From NCBI GenBank assembly GCA_036380925.1, contig DASVDW010000095.1, positions 1 to 11,734 on the forward strand: 11,734 nt of DNA. The letters run 5' to 3'. The first letter of the stretch is position 1, and each line of letters starts with the position of its first letter. Origin of the DNA: JAICLV01 sp036380925. Its GTDB lineage: Bacteria; Actinomycetota; Actinomycetes; Acidothermales; Acidothermaceae. This document shows positions 5,942-11,734 of this stretch, piece after piece. The notes beneath the pieces were generated by a model. It was given only the letters and a program-made list of their open reading frames with translations, ran no database searches and was not told the DNA's origin. Position numbers and translations under genes: made by a program.

Positions 5942-7402
5942 ATGACCTTGAGCAAGGCTTACGGCACACGACGCCGTGGCTTCGTCGCCGTCGGGGCGGC
6001 GATGGCGGCTGTCGCGTTGCTCGCCGCCGCGTGTTCGAGCAGCAAGCCAAAGGCTGCGAACACGCCATCGACCTCCGGCGGCGGTTCGTCGTCGGCTGCC
6101 GCGCCGTCCAGCAGCGGTGGCGGCGGCGGCTCCGCCGCGCCCGCTGGGTGCGACGCCTACAAGGCGTACATGGGCCACTCCGGCACCACAGTCACCATGT
6201 TCGGCTCGATCATCAGCCCCGAGTCTGACTCGCTGAACAAGTCGTGGGCCGACTTCCAGAAGTGCACCGGCATCACCATCAAGTACGAGGGCTCCAACGA
6301 CTTCGAGTCGCAGCTGCCGGTGCGCGTTCAGGGCGGCACCGCGCCTGACCTCGCGATCATCCCGCAGCCTGGTTTGCTCCAGCAGATGGTGCACCTCGGC
6401 GCTGTGAAGAAGCCGCCGGCGGCCGTCGTCGCGAACGTCGACAAGTACTGGAACAAGGCGTGGAAGAACTACGGCTCGGTCGACGGCACGTTCTACGCGG
6501 CGCCGCAAAGCGCCAACATGAAGTCGTTCGTGTGGTACTCCCCGAAGATGTTCAAGCAGGCTGGCTACCAGGTGCCCACCACGTGGAAAGACATGATGGC
6601 GCTGTCCGACAAGATCGCCGCTGACCACCCGAACGCCAAGCCGTGGTGCGGCGGCATCGGATCCGGCACGGCGACCGGTTGGCCGGCCACCGACTGGCTC
6701 GAGGAAGTCGTGCTCGGCCAGTACGGCGGCGACGTCTACGACAAGTGGATCAGCCACGAGATCAAGTTCGACAGCCCCCAGATCAAGGGCGCGATGCAGA
6801 CCGTCGCGAGCTGGATGCAGAACCCGAAGTACGTCAACGGCGGGTTCGGTGGCGTGTCGACGATCGCGACCACCACGTTCCAAGACGCAGGCAAGCCGAT
6901 CGTGCCCAGCGTCAACAAGTGCTGGATGCTTCAGCAGGCGTCGTTCTACGGAGCGCAGTGGGCCTCGATCGACAAGAGCCTGACCATCGGCCCTGACGGC
7001 GACGTGTTCGTCTTCAAGTTGCCGTCGGTCGACCCGAGCGTCGTCAAGGACGCGGTCGAGGGTGGCGGCGAGTTCACCACCGCGTTCGCCGACCGTCCCG
7101 AGGTTCAGGCCGTGCAGACCTATCTGTCGTCCGCCGAGTGGGCGACCAGCCGGGTCAAGGTCGCGGCTGGTTGGGTTTCCGCGAACAACGGCGTGCCTGC
7201 CGACGCGTACTCCAACCCGCTCGACAAACTCTCCGCGCAGTACCTGACCGACCAGAACGCCACGTTCCGGTTTGACGCGTCCGACCTGATGCCGGCCGCG
7301 GTTGGCTCGGGTGCGGAGTGGAAGGAATTCACCAACTGGTTCGGGCAGGGCAAGTCGATCGACGCCGTTGCCAAGGCGGTCGACGCGGCCTGGCCGTCCT
7401 GA
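5942..7402 (+). CDS. aglE: ABC transporter sugar-binding lipoprotein, alpha-glucoside (AglE-like) type
   Basis: A 486-residue solute-binding lipoprotein that would capture sugar outside the membrane and deliver it to the two permeases encoded next. Its signal peptide has a basic n-region (TRRRGF, 9-14), a hydrophobic core and a lipobox ending LAAAC with Cys31 as the lipidation site. A Ser/Gly/Ala-rich tether follows at about 32-68. The mature domain shows PAPQS-like and WKDMMALSDKIA segments, KPWCGG with Cys236, NKCWMLQQASF with Cys327, and a C-terminal FRFDASDLMP at 442-451. From memory, the last three features are characteristic of AglE-type alpha-glucoside binding proteins. Cys236-Cys327 and Cys70-Cys108 are possible disulfides. 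The substrate is inferred, perhaps sucrose, maltose or trehalose-like glucosides. The Arg-rich n-region only loosely resembles a Tat motif. The gene is separated from the permeases by a strong hairpin. Confidence 0.87.
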   Translation: MTLSKAYGTRRRGFVAVGAAMAAVALLAAACSSSKPKAANTPSTSGGGSSSAAAPSSSGGGGGSAAPAGCDAYKAYMGHSGTTVTMFGSIISPESDSLNKSWADFQKCTGITIKYEGSNDFESQLPVRVQGGTAPDLAIIPQPGLLQQMVHLGAVKKPPAAVVANVDKYWNKAWKNYGSVDGTFYAAPQSANMKSFVWYSPKMFKQAGYQVPTTWKDMMALSDKIAADHPNAKPWCGGIGSGTATGWPATDWLEEVVLGQYGGDVYDKWISHEIKFDSPQIKGAMQTVASWMQNPKYVNGGFGGVSTIATTTFQDAGKPIVPSVNKCWMLQQASFYGAQWASIDKSLTIGPDGDVFVFKLPSVDPSVVKDAVEGGGEFTTAFADRPEVQAVQTYLSSAEWATSRVKVAAGWVSANNGVPADAYSNPLDKLSAQYLTDQNATFRFDASDLMPAAVGSGAEWKEFTNWFGQGKSIDAVAKAVDAAWPS

Positions 7403-7449
7403 GCCGTCCTAACCAGAAATTCGGCGAATTCGTCGAGTTGATCTAGAGA

Positions 7450-7489
7450 CCACCGTGGCCCGGAGGGAGTAACCTCCGGGCCACGGTGG
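7450..7489 (+). terminator. perfect 17-bp stem-loop between binding-protein and permease genes
   Basis: CCACCGTGGCCCGGAGG (7450-7466) is exactly complementary to CCTCCGGGCCACGGTGG (7473-7489), around the 6-nt loop GAGTAA. GAG (7446-7448) and CTC (7493-7495) could extend it across a small internal loop. The tail is ATTCTCCCCCC, so a true U-tract is missing. It lies 47 nt after the binding-protein stop and about 70 nt before the first permease start. Such elements between binding-protein and permease cistrons are known to terminate part of the transcripts or protect the upstream mRNA from 3' decay, which keeps binding protein in excess. Confidence 0.85.
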
Positions 7490-7546
7490 ATTCTCCCCCC
7501 GCACCGCGCCGCGGCGGTGTCAGGGGTCCGCGCGTCCTCTGGAGAT

Positions 7547-7551
7547 GGGAG
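7547..7551 (+). promoter_or_regulatory. ribosome binding site deciding the aglF-like start
   Basis: GGGAG lies 7 nt before the GTG at 7559. An earlier in-frame GTG at 7517 is preceded by C-rich sequence with no Shine-Dalgarno match. The later start is therefore preferred and shortens the protein by 14 residues. Confidence 0.6.
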
Positions 7552-7558
7552 TCACGAG

Positions 7559-8578
7559 GTGCTCGCGACGGCGCATCGGGCGGTCACCACCGCCTCGACC
7601 CTCACAGATTCGGCCGGGAAGATCGGGCAGGTCATCGCTGTCGTGGCCGTGTTCCTGGCCATTGTGTTGTTGATTTTCTTGGCGGCGGGCCGGGCGACCG
7701 GGCGCATTCAGCGGCCGCTGACCATCACCGTCTTCCTCGGTCCGGCCATCATCTTGTTGCTGGTCGGCCTGGTCATTCCGGCGGTCCGCACATTCATCCT
7801 GAGCTTGCACGGAGCATCACCGAAGAACGCGCCCTACGTCGGTCTGGCGAACTATCGCTGGGCGTTCACCGACGGCGCCGAGCAGCAGGTGCTGCTCAAC
7901 ACCTTGCTTTGGCTCATCGTGGCGCCGGTGCTCGCCACCGCGATCGGCTTGCTCATCGCGGTTGGCGTCGATCGGATGAAGAGCCAGGCCGTGGTGAAGT
8001 CGCTCATCTTCATGCCGATGGCGGTCTCGTTCGTCGGCGCGAGCATCATCTGGAAATTCGTCTACGACTACCGCGACCCGTCGGAGCCGCAGAGCGGCCT
8101 GTTGAGCCAGATCGTCATCGCCTTAGGTTGGAATCACCCGCCGAACTGGATTTCCAGCCACCCGCTGAACAATTTCTTGTTGATGGTCATCATGATCTGG
8201 GTGGAGACCGGATTCGCTATGGTGATCCTCTCCGCGGCCATCAAAGCCATTCCGGACGACGTGATCGAGGCGGCCCGCGTCGACGGCGCTTACGGTTTCC
8301 GACTTTTCCGCAGCGTGCAGATCCCGATGATCCGCTCGACGCTCGTCGTCGTCCTCACCACCGTGATGATCGCGACGCTCAAAATCTTCGACATCGTGAG
8401 AACCGTCACCGGAGGAAACTTCGGAACGAACACCCTGTCGAACGACATGTACTCGAAAACGTTCGTCGAGTTCAACTACGGCCGCGGCGCGGCGCTCGCC
8501 GTCATCATCTTCGTCGCCGTCGTACCGCTCTTGGTCTACAACATCGTGCAGTTGCGGAAGGAGCGTGCTACCCGATGA
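7559..8578 (+). CDS. aglF: ABC transporter permease, alpha-glucoside (AglF-like) type
   Basis: A 339-residue inner-membrane permease of the MalF-type carbohydrate uptake family, forming half of the translocation channel. It has an N-terminal helix at about 25-43, then a six-helix transport core starting with TVFLGPAIILLLVGLVI (57-73). The EAA loop that docks on the ATPase is present: EAARVDGA at 237-244 with the downstream IPM at about 255-257. FMPMAVSFVGASIIWKFVY (151-169) and TGFAMVILSAA (217-227) are, from memory, close to AglF of alpha-glucoside transporters, which supports the substrate class. Its start was chosen from the ribosome binding site at 7547-7551. It overlaps the next permease by 4 nt (ATGA at 8575-8578), so the two are translationally coupled, as expected for a heterodimeric channel. 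No ATPase gene is adjacent. Confidence 0.9.
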   Translation: MLATAHRAVTTASTLTDSAGKIGQVIAVVAVFLAIVLLIFLAAGRATGRIQRPLTITVFLGPAIILLLVGLVIPAVRTFILSLHGASPKNAPYVGLANYRWAFTDGAEQQVLLNTLLWLIVAPVLATAIGLLIAVGVDRMKSQAVVKSLIFMPMAVSFVGASIIWKFVYDYRDPSEPQSGLLSQIVIALGWNHPPNWISSHPLNNFLLMVIMIWVETGFAMVILSAAIKAIPDDVIEAARVDGAYGFRLFRSVQIPMIRSTLVVVLTTVMIATLKIFDIVRTVTGGNFGTNTLSNDMYSKTFVEFNYGRGAALAVIIFVAVVPLLVYNIVQLRKERATR

Positions 8579-9525
8579 GCGCCACCATCGAGGTCGAGGC
8601 CACGCCGGTCGTCCGCCGGGGCGGAAAAGCCGAGATCCGTCGTGCCTTCAGCAGCCGCCTGGCCTCCTTCGCCATCATCTTGTTGACGATTCTTTGGACG
8701 ATCCCGACGTTCGGCCTGCTCGTGACGTCGGTCCGCCCTGGTTCGGACGTGTCGAAGTCCGGCTGGTGGACCATCTTCGAGCATCCGCACTTCACCTGGG
8801 ACAACTACCACCAGGTGTTGTTCGTCGGCGGATTCGGCGTCACCGGTGGGATTATCCCGTACCTCGTGAACTCGCTCGCCATCACGATTCCGGCCACGTT
8901 GTTCTCCCTGGTGTTCGCCGCGATGGCGGCGTACTGCCTGGCGTGGGTGAAGTTCCGGGGGAGCGACGTCGTCTTCTTCGTCATCTTCGCGTTGCAGGTG
9001 ATCCCGCTGCAGCTGTCACTTGTGCCGCTGCTTCGGCTGTTCAACGACGGCGCGCACATCGGCGGCGTGCCGATTTTCCCGGACCTCAACCTCGGCGGCA
9101 CCCTCTACCAGGTGTGGATCCCGCACACGATGTTCGCGATGCCGCTCGCCATCTTCTTGTTGCACAACTTCATCGCCCAGCTGCCGCGCGACCTGATGGA
9201 GGCGGCGCGCGTCGACGGGGCGAACCACTTCCGCATCTTCCGCACGATCGTGCTGCCGCTCATCACGCCCGCGCTTGCCTCGTTCGCGATTTTCGAATTC
9301 CTGTGGGTGTGGAACGATTTGCTGGTGGCGCTGACCTTCGGCGGCGGGTCGCCAAAGGCGTTGCCCATCACCGGTCGGCTGGCTCAGCTCGTCGGGCAGT
9401 ACGGCTCGCGTTGGCAGCTGCTGACCGCGGGGGCGTTCGTGGCGATGATCATCCCGCTCATCGTGTTCTTCGCGCTCCAGCGCTACTTCGTGCGCGGATT
9501 GTTGGCGGGTTCGGTCAAGGGCTAA
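8575..9525 (+). CDS. aglG: ABC transporter permease, alpha-glucoside (AglG-like) type
   Basis: A 316-residue MalG-type permease, partner of the preceding protein in the membrane channel. A hydrophilic N-terminus of about 28 residues leads into the first helix (FAIILLTILWTIPTFGLLVTS, about 32-52). The substrate-side segment SGWWTIFEHPHFTWDNY (62-78) is typical of this family's first periplasmic loop. The EAA loop reads EAARVDGANHFRIFRT at 209-224, with LPL at 227-229. The C-terminus ends with YFVRGLLAGSVKG, a common end for MalG-like proteins. The start ATG overlaps the upstream stop as ATGA, and a GGAAGGAG run at 8555-8562 supplies a ribosome binding site. Its stop lies only 6 bp from the stop of the convergent rarD gene, so transcription must end inside that gene. 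Confidence 0.93.
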   Translation: MSATIEVEATPVVRRGGKAEIRRAFSSRLASFAIILLTILWTIPTFGLLVTSVRPGSDVSKSGWWTIFEHPHFTWDNYHQVLFVGGFGVTGGIIPYLVNSLAITIPATLFSLVFAAMAAYCLAWVKFRGSDVVFFVIFALQVIPLQLSLVPLLRLFNDGAHIGGVPIFPDLNLGGTLYQVWIPHTMFAMPLAIFLLHNFIAQLPRDLMEAARVDGANHFRIFRTIVLPLITPALASFAIFEFLWVWNDLLVALTFGGGSPKALPITGRLAQLVGQYGSRWQLLTAGAFVAMIIPLIVFFALQRYFVRGLLAGSVKG

Positions 9526-9531
9526 CGGCAT

Positions 9532-10464
9532 TCACGGCGTTTCCATAACGAGCAACGCATCGTCACTGTCGTCAGTGGCGACGCGTTGTCGGCCACGCCA
9601 TTGCATGGCCTCGCTTCCGCCGAGAATCAGCAGCGCCACCCACACCAGGCAAAATCCAATGAGTTCGGACGTCGGAAGCGGTTCGTGCCGGATGAAGACT
9701 CCAACCATGAACTGCAGCACCGGAGTGATGTACTGCAGCAGACCCATGACGCTCAGCGGCACGCGACGTGCCGCCGCCGCGAACCACAGCAGCGGGATCG
9801 CCGTGACGGCGCCTGCCGCGACCAGCAGCAGATTTGTGCCGAGCGCCACGTGGCCGAAGGCGCCGGTGCCACGAAGTTCCACGGCCACAAGGAAAATGAC
9901 GGCGAACGGCGCCATGGTCACCGTCTCGGCGGCGAGGCTCTCGAGCGCGGGCACTCCCACGACCTTCTTCACCAGCCCGTAACCGCCGAAGCTGACCGCT
10001 AATGACAGCGCGATCCACGGCAACCGCCCGTAGTCGACGGTGATGACCACCACGGCCGCCCCGGCGACCGCGACGGCGATCCATTGCACCGGTCGCAATC
10101 GCTCTCGCAGGACCCAAACGCCGAGCGCGATGTTCACCAGCGGATTGATGAAGTACCCCAGCGAGGTCTCGACGACGTGCCCTGCGTTGACGGCCCAGAT
10201 GTAGATGCCCCAGTTGACGCTGACGAGCACCGCGGCCAGCACAAGCAGGCCGAGCCGTCGGCGATCCCGCCACAGCTGCCCGACGAACGCCCATCGTCGC
10301 CGGATCAGCAGCACAACCCCGACGAAAACCAGCGACCAGACCATGCGGTGCGCGAGGATCTGCACTGCGGGCGCCGGCTCGAGCAACGGCCAGTAGAGCG
10401 GAAACAAACCCCACGTTGCGTAGGCCGCAAGCGCATAACCCAAACCGCGCTGCGTCTGTCGCAC
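9532..10464 (-). CDS. rarD: RarD-type EamA-family transporter
   Basis: A 310-residue integral membrane protein of the EamA/drug-metabolite transporter superfamily, RarD subgroup. Members have ten membrane helices in two repeats. Their substrate is generally unknown (E. coli RarD is linked by name to chloramphenicol sensitivity). The N-terminus GLGYALAAYATWGLFPLYWP followed by ILAHRMVWSLVF is the classic RarD beginning. SVNWGIYIWAVNAGHVVETSLGYFINPL (about 82-109) and LGLLQYITPVLQF-like text near 243-254 are further hallmarks. The cytoplasmic C-terminal tail is acidic (TDDSDDALL). The GTG start at 10464 lies 9 nt after the stop of the upstream gene on the same strand and has no clear Shine-Dalgarno sequence, so translation probably depends on coupling to that gene. 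The coding end contains a terminator-like hairpin. Confidence 0.93.
   Translation of the reverse strand: MRQTQRGLGYALAAYATWGLFPLYWPLLEPAPAVQILAHRMVWSLVFVGVVLLIRRRWAFVGQLWRDRRRLGLLVLAAVLVSVNWGIYIWAVNAGHVVETSLGYFINPLVNIALGVWVLRERLRPVQWIAVAVAGAAVVVITVDYGRLPWIALSLAVSFGGYGLVKKVVGVPALESLAAETVTMAPFAVIFLVAVELRGTGAFGHVALGTNLLLVAAGAVTAIPLLWFAAAARRVPLSVMGLLQYITPVLQFMVGVFIRHEPLPTSELIGFCLVWVALLILGGSEAMQWRGRQRVATDDSDDALLVMETP
9554..9587. terminator. terminator-like hairpin inside the 3' end of rarD, serving the convergent genes
   Basis: AACGCATCGTCACTG (9554-9568) pairs with CAGTGGCGACGCGTT (9573-9587) around a TCGT tetraloop. The 15-position stem has one A-C mismatch and one G-U pair in the + strand RNA, and is equally stable in outline on the - strand. 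It starts 28 nt after the aglG stop and covers rarD codons for the acidic TDDSDDAL tail. The convergent stops are only 6 bp apart, so this is the best candidate for ending the transporter transcript. There is no long T-run on either side. Confidence 0.45.
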
Positions 10465-10473
10465 CCGTCGATA

Positions 10474-11595
10474 CTAGGTCTGCACTCCCGGCGCGTTCTC
10501 GCCAGGATCGGTCATCGGTCCACCGCCTGTTCCAGGTTCTCCCGAAGCGGCCTCGGCCAGCAGGCGCGCTGACGCGATGCCGAGCTTGCCGGCGGCGCCC
10601 TGCACGGAGGCCGCGTCCGCGCCGTACACATACACGCCGGAGAAGTAATCGCCGTCGAACTGGTAGATCACCGTGGTGGCCTGGTGCACGACACCGCCGA
10701 TACCCGTGTACGTCGACGTGAACGACACCGCCGCATTGTTCTTGGCCAGCCCGGTCAAGCCGGTCAGTCGGTGGATGTCGCTGATCTCGGCGCCCGATTG
10801 ACGATATGACGACGCGCAGCCCGCGATCGCCTTTTGTATCTCGGTGAACGCGAGCTCAGCGCCGCCCGGCCGGTATCGGACGAACTCGTTGCTCGCCGCA
10901 CGCCCGTCGGCGGCGTATTGCACTTGCACTCGCGCTTCGCGCAGCTTCTCGCTCGCGTAGTCGACGTTGCAGAAGTCAAGGGTGGCTTGGTCGGTGACGC
11001 TGCGCCCGCCAGGGATCAGCGTCATCACGGCGCCCGACCCGATCACGCCTGGAGGCAGCAGGTAGCTGTCGAGCGGTCCCCGGCCCTGGCTCGGACTCGG
11101 GCCGCTCGTCGGCGGCTGCGCGCCGCCGACCGACGGCCCTTGGCTCGGTGAGGTTTGCCTCGGCTCCGGTGCGCCCACCGACGAGCTGGCCGCCGCGGCC
11201 GGGTTGGTCGGGGGCGGCGACGCGCTCTTGCCGCCGCGCGCGACCAACCCGGCTGCGGCGCCGACGATCGCGAGCGCGACGAGGACGACGGCGACGACCA
11301 GCGCGGGGGAGCGCCGGCGGGCCGGCGACTCGAGATAGTCGACTCGGTAAGGGCTTTGCGCTCCTTGCGGATACACGAACCCCGCCGTGGGCGCTGGCGC
11401 CGCTGGCCCGTTGGGCGCCGACTGCTCGGCGCTTGCCGATGCCGACGGGGGAGGTCCGAAAGCAGGGGGCGCCCACGACGACTCCCGCGGCGCCTCCCGC
11501 CGGGCTGGTTGCGGGGGCTGGGGCGTCGGTTCGTCCGATCCGACCGGCAGATCAGCCGACGATTCCCGCTCACCGGCCGTCGGGTCGTCGCTCAT
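10474..11595 (-). CDS. uncharacterised single-pass membrane protein with Pro-rich cytoplasmic region and extracytoplasmic two-cysteine domain
   Basis: I do not recognise this 373-residue protein. The first 95 or so residues are hydrophilic and rich in Pro, Ala and Ser, probably disordered and cytoplasmic. Basic PARRR (91-95) precedes one membrane helix at about 97-119 (SPALVVAVVLVALAIVGAAA), which suggests the N-terminus stays inside. A Pro/Ser/Gly linker at 120-173 contains two related stretches, TSPSQGP and PSPSQGR. A folded extracytoplasmic domain spans about 175-350, with Cys209 (DFCNVDY) and Cys260 (AGCASSY) as a likely disulfide, followed by a Gly/Pro-rich tail. The architecture resembles actinobacterial cell-envelope sensor proteins and the extracellular part of PknH-type kinases, but no kinase or enzyme motif is present and that comparison is only architectural. 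It lies 25 nt after korB and 9 nt before rarD on one strand, so it is probably co-transcribed. No clear ribosome binding site precedes its ATG. Confidence 0.85.
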   Translation of the reverse strand: MSDDPTAGERESSADLPVGSDEPTPQPPQPARREAPRESSWAPPAFGPPPSASASAEQSAPNGPAAPAPTAGFVYPQGAQSPYRVDYLESPARRRSPALVVAVVLVALAIVGAAAGLVARGGKSASPPPTNPAAAASSSVGAPEPRQTSPSQGPSVGGAQPPTSGPSPSQGRGPLDSYLLPPGVIGSGAVMTLIPGGRSVTDQATLDFCNVDYASEKLREARVQVQYAADGRAASNEFVRYRPGGAELAFTEIQKAIAGCASSYRQSGAEISDIHRLTGLTGLAKNNAAVSFTSTYTGIGGVVHQATTVIYQFDGDYFSGVYVYGADAASVQGAAGKLGIASARLLAEAASGEPGTGGGPMTDPGENAPGVQT

Positions 11596-11620
11596 GGGCT
11601 AACCAATCGGCGAGCGTGCG

Positions 11621-11734
11621 TCAGTTGATGGTCCAGGTGTCGCCGCTGTTGAGGAGGGTGGCGAGGTCGCCTGGGCCTTGGGTGGCGGCGGCTTGGTGGA
11701 GTTGGTCGGTCATGAGGTCGTCGTAGACGGGGCG
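11621..11734 (-). CDS. korB: 2-oxoacid:ferredoxin oxidoreductase beta subunit, C-terminal end (partial)
   Basis: On the minus strand the frame is open from the right edge to a TGA at 11623-11621, giving the last 37 residues of a protein. It begins RPVYDDLMTDQLHQAAATQG and ends LATLLNSGDTWTIN. From memory, PVYDDL followed later by a terminal GDTWT is the usual end of the beta subunit of actinobacterial 2-oxoglutarate (2-oxoacid):ferredoxin oxidoreductase. That thiamine diphosphate and iron-sulfur enzyme oxidises the 2-oxoacid to its acyl-CoA and reduces ferredoxin. kor genes occur near the nuo cluster in Streptomyces, which supports the call. The catalytic part lies outside the window. Almost every codon ends in C or G. 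The next gene on this strand starts 25 nt downstream. Confidence 0.72.
   Translation of the reverse strand, partial: RPVYDDLMTDQLHQAAATQGPGDLATLLNSGDTWTIN

Noticed and set aside
6080..6135. Repetitive GGC/TCG-rich stretch in the binding-protein gene, considered as a DNA repeat
   Set aside because: It encodes the Ser/Gly tether that links lipoproteins to the membrane, and the repetition is explained by amino acid composition.
5788..6228. A 146-codon plus-strand frame overlapping the binding-protein start
   Set aside because: Its translation is Arg-rich and mostly overlaps the signal peptide and tether of the binding protein in another frame.
7505..7518. GCCGCGGC palindrome near the first GTG of the permease frame
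   Set aside because: It has no loop and cannot form a useful hairpin. Such words are common by chance at this GC content.
7486..8574. An N-terminal extension of the second permease across the first permease gene
   Set aside because: It is a frame shadow of the first permease. The ATG at 8575 with GGAAGGAG upstream and a 4-nt overlap is the real start.
10084..10572. A plus-strand frame opposite rarD
   Set aside because: The minus strand encodes a clear ten-helix transporter here, and the plus-strand translation is hydrophilic with no domain.

Overview
The window reads as ordinary chromosome from a high-GC actinobacterium. Coding third positions are strongly G/C-biased, long antisense shadow ORFs are everywhere, starts are often GTG, and the nuo genes lead directly into a trans-polyprenyl diphosphate synthase. 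The closest genus cannot be told from this sequence alone.

Left part (1-4440, + strand): the distal end of a complex I operon. It holds the last 73 codons of nuoL, then complete nuoM and nuoN with the antiporter-like subunit residues intact, then a long-chain polyprenyl diphosphate synthase 14 nt after nuoN. The synthase probably supplies the isoprenoid tail of menaquinone, the quinone that complex I reduces. A 70-nt gap between nuoM and nuoN is bridged by a 25-codon open frame that overlaps both genes by 4 nt.

Middle part (4441-9525, + strand): a sugar-uptake locus. A LacI-family regulator is followed, after its own short terminator-like hairpin and a 249-nt intergenic region, by a lipoprotein binding protein and two membrane permeases that resemble the alpha-glucoside transporter AglEFG. 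No ATPase and no glycosidase are in the window, so the transporter probably borrows a shared MsiK/AglK-type ATPase encoded elsewhere. A perfect 17-bp stem-loop sits between the binding-protein gene and the permease genes. It could set binding protein to permease stoichiometry. The two permease genes overlap by ATGA.

Right part (9532-11734, - strand): a convergent cluster that reads korB (3' end only), an uncharacterised single-pass Pro-rich membrane protein with an extracytoplasmic two-cysteine domain, and a RarD-type EamA transporter. The convergent aglG and rarD stops are 6 bp apart, and the only good hairpin for stopping transcription lies inside the last codons of rarD.

I did not find a convincing new biological system. 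The items most worth a second look are the inter-cistronic hairpin, the terminator-like hairpin inside the rarD coding end, the nuoM/nuoN bridging ORF, the clustered AACCGT-type hexamers around the LacI regulon, and the unknown membrane protein between korB and rarD. There are no tRNA or rRNA genes, CRISPR arrays, IS elements or intergenic stretches over 300 nt.
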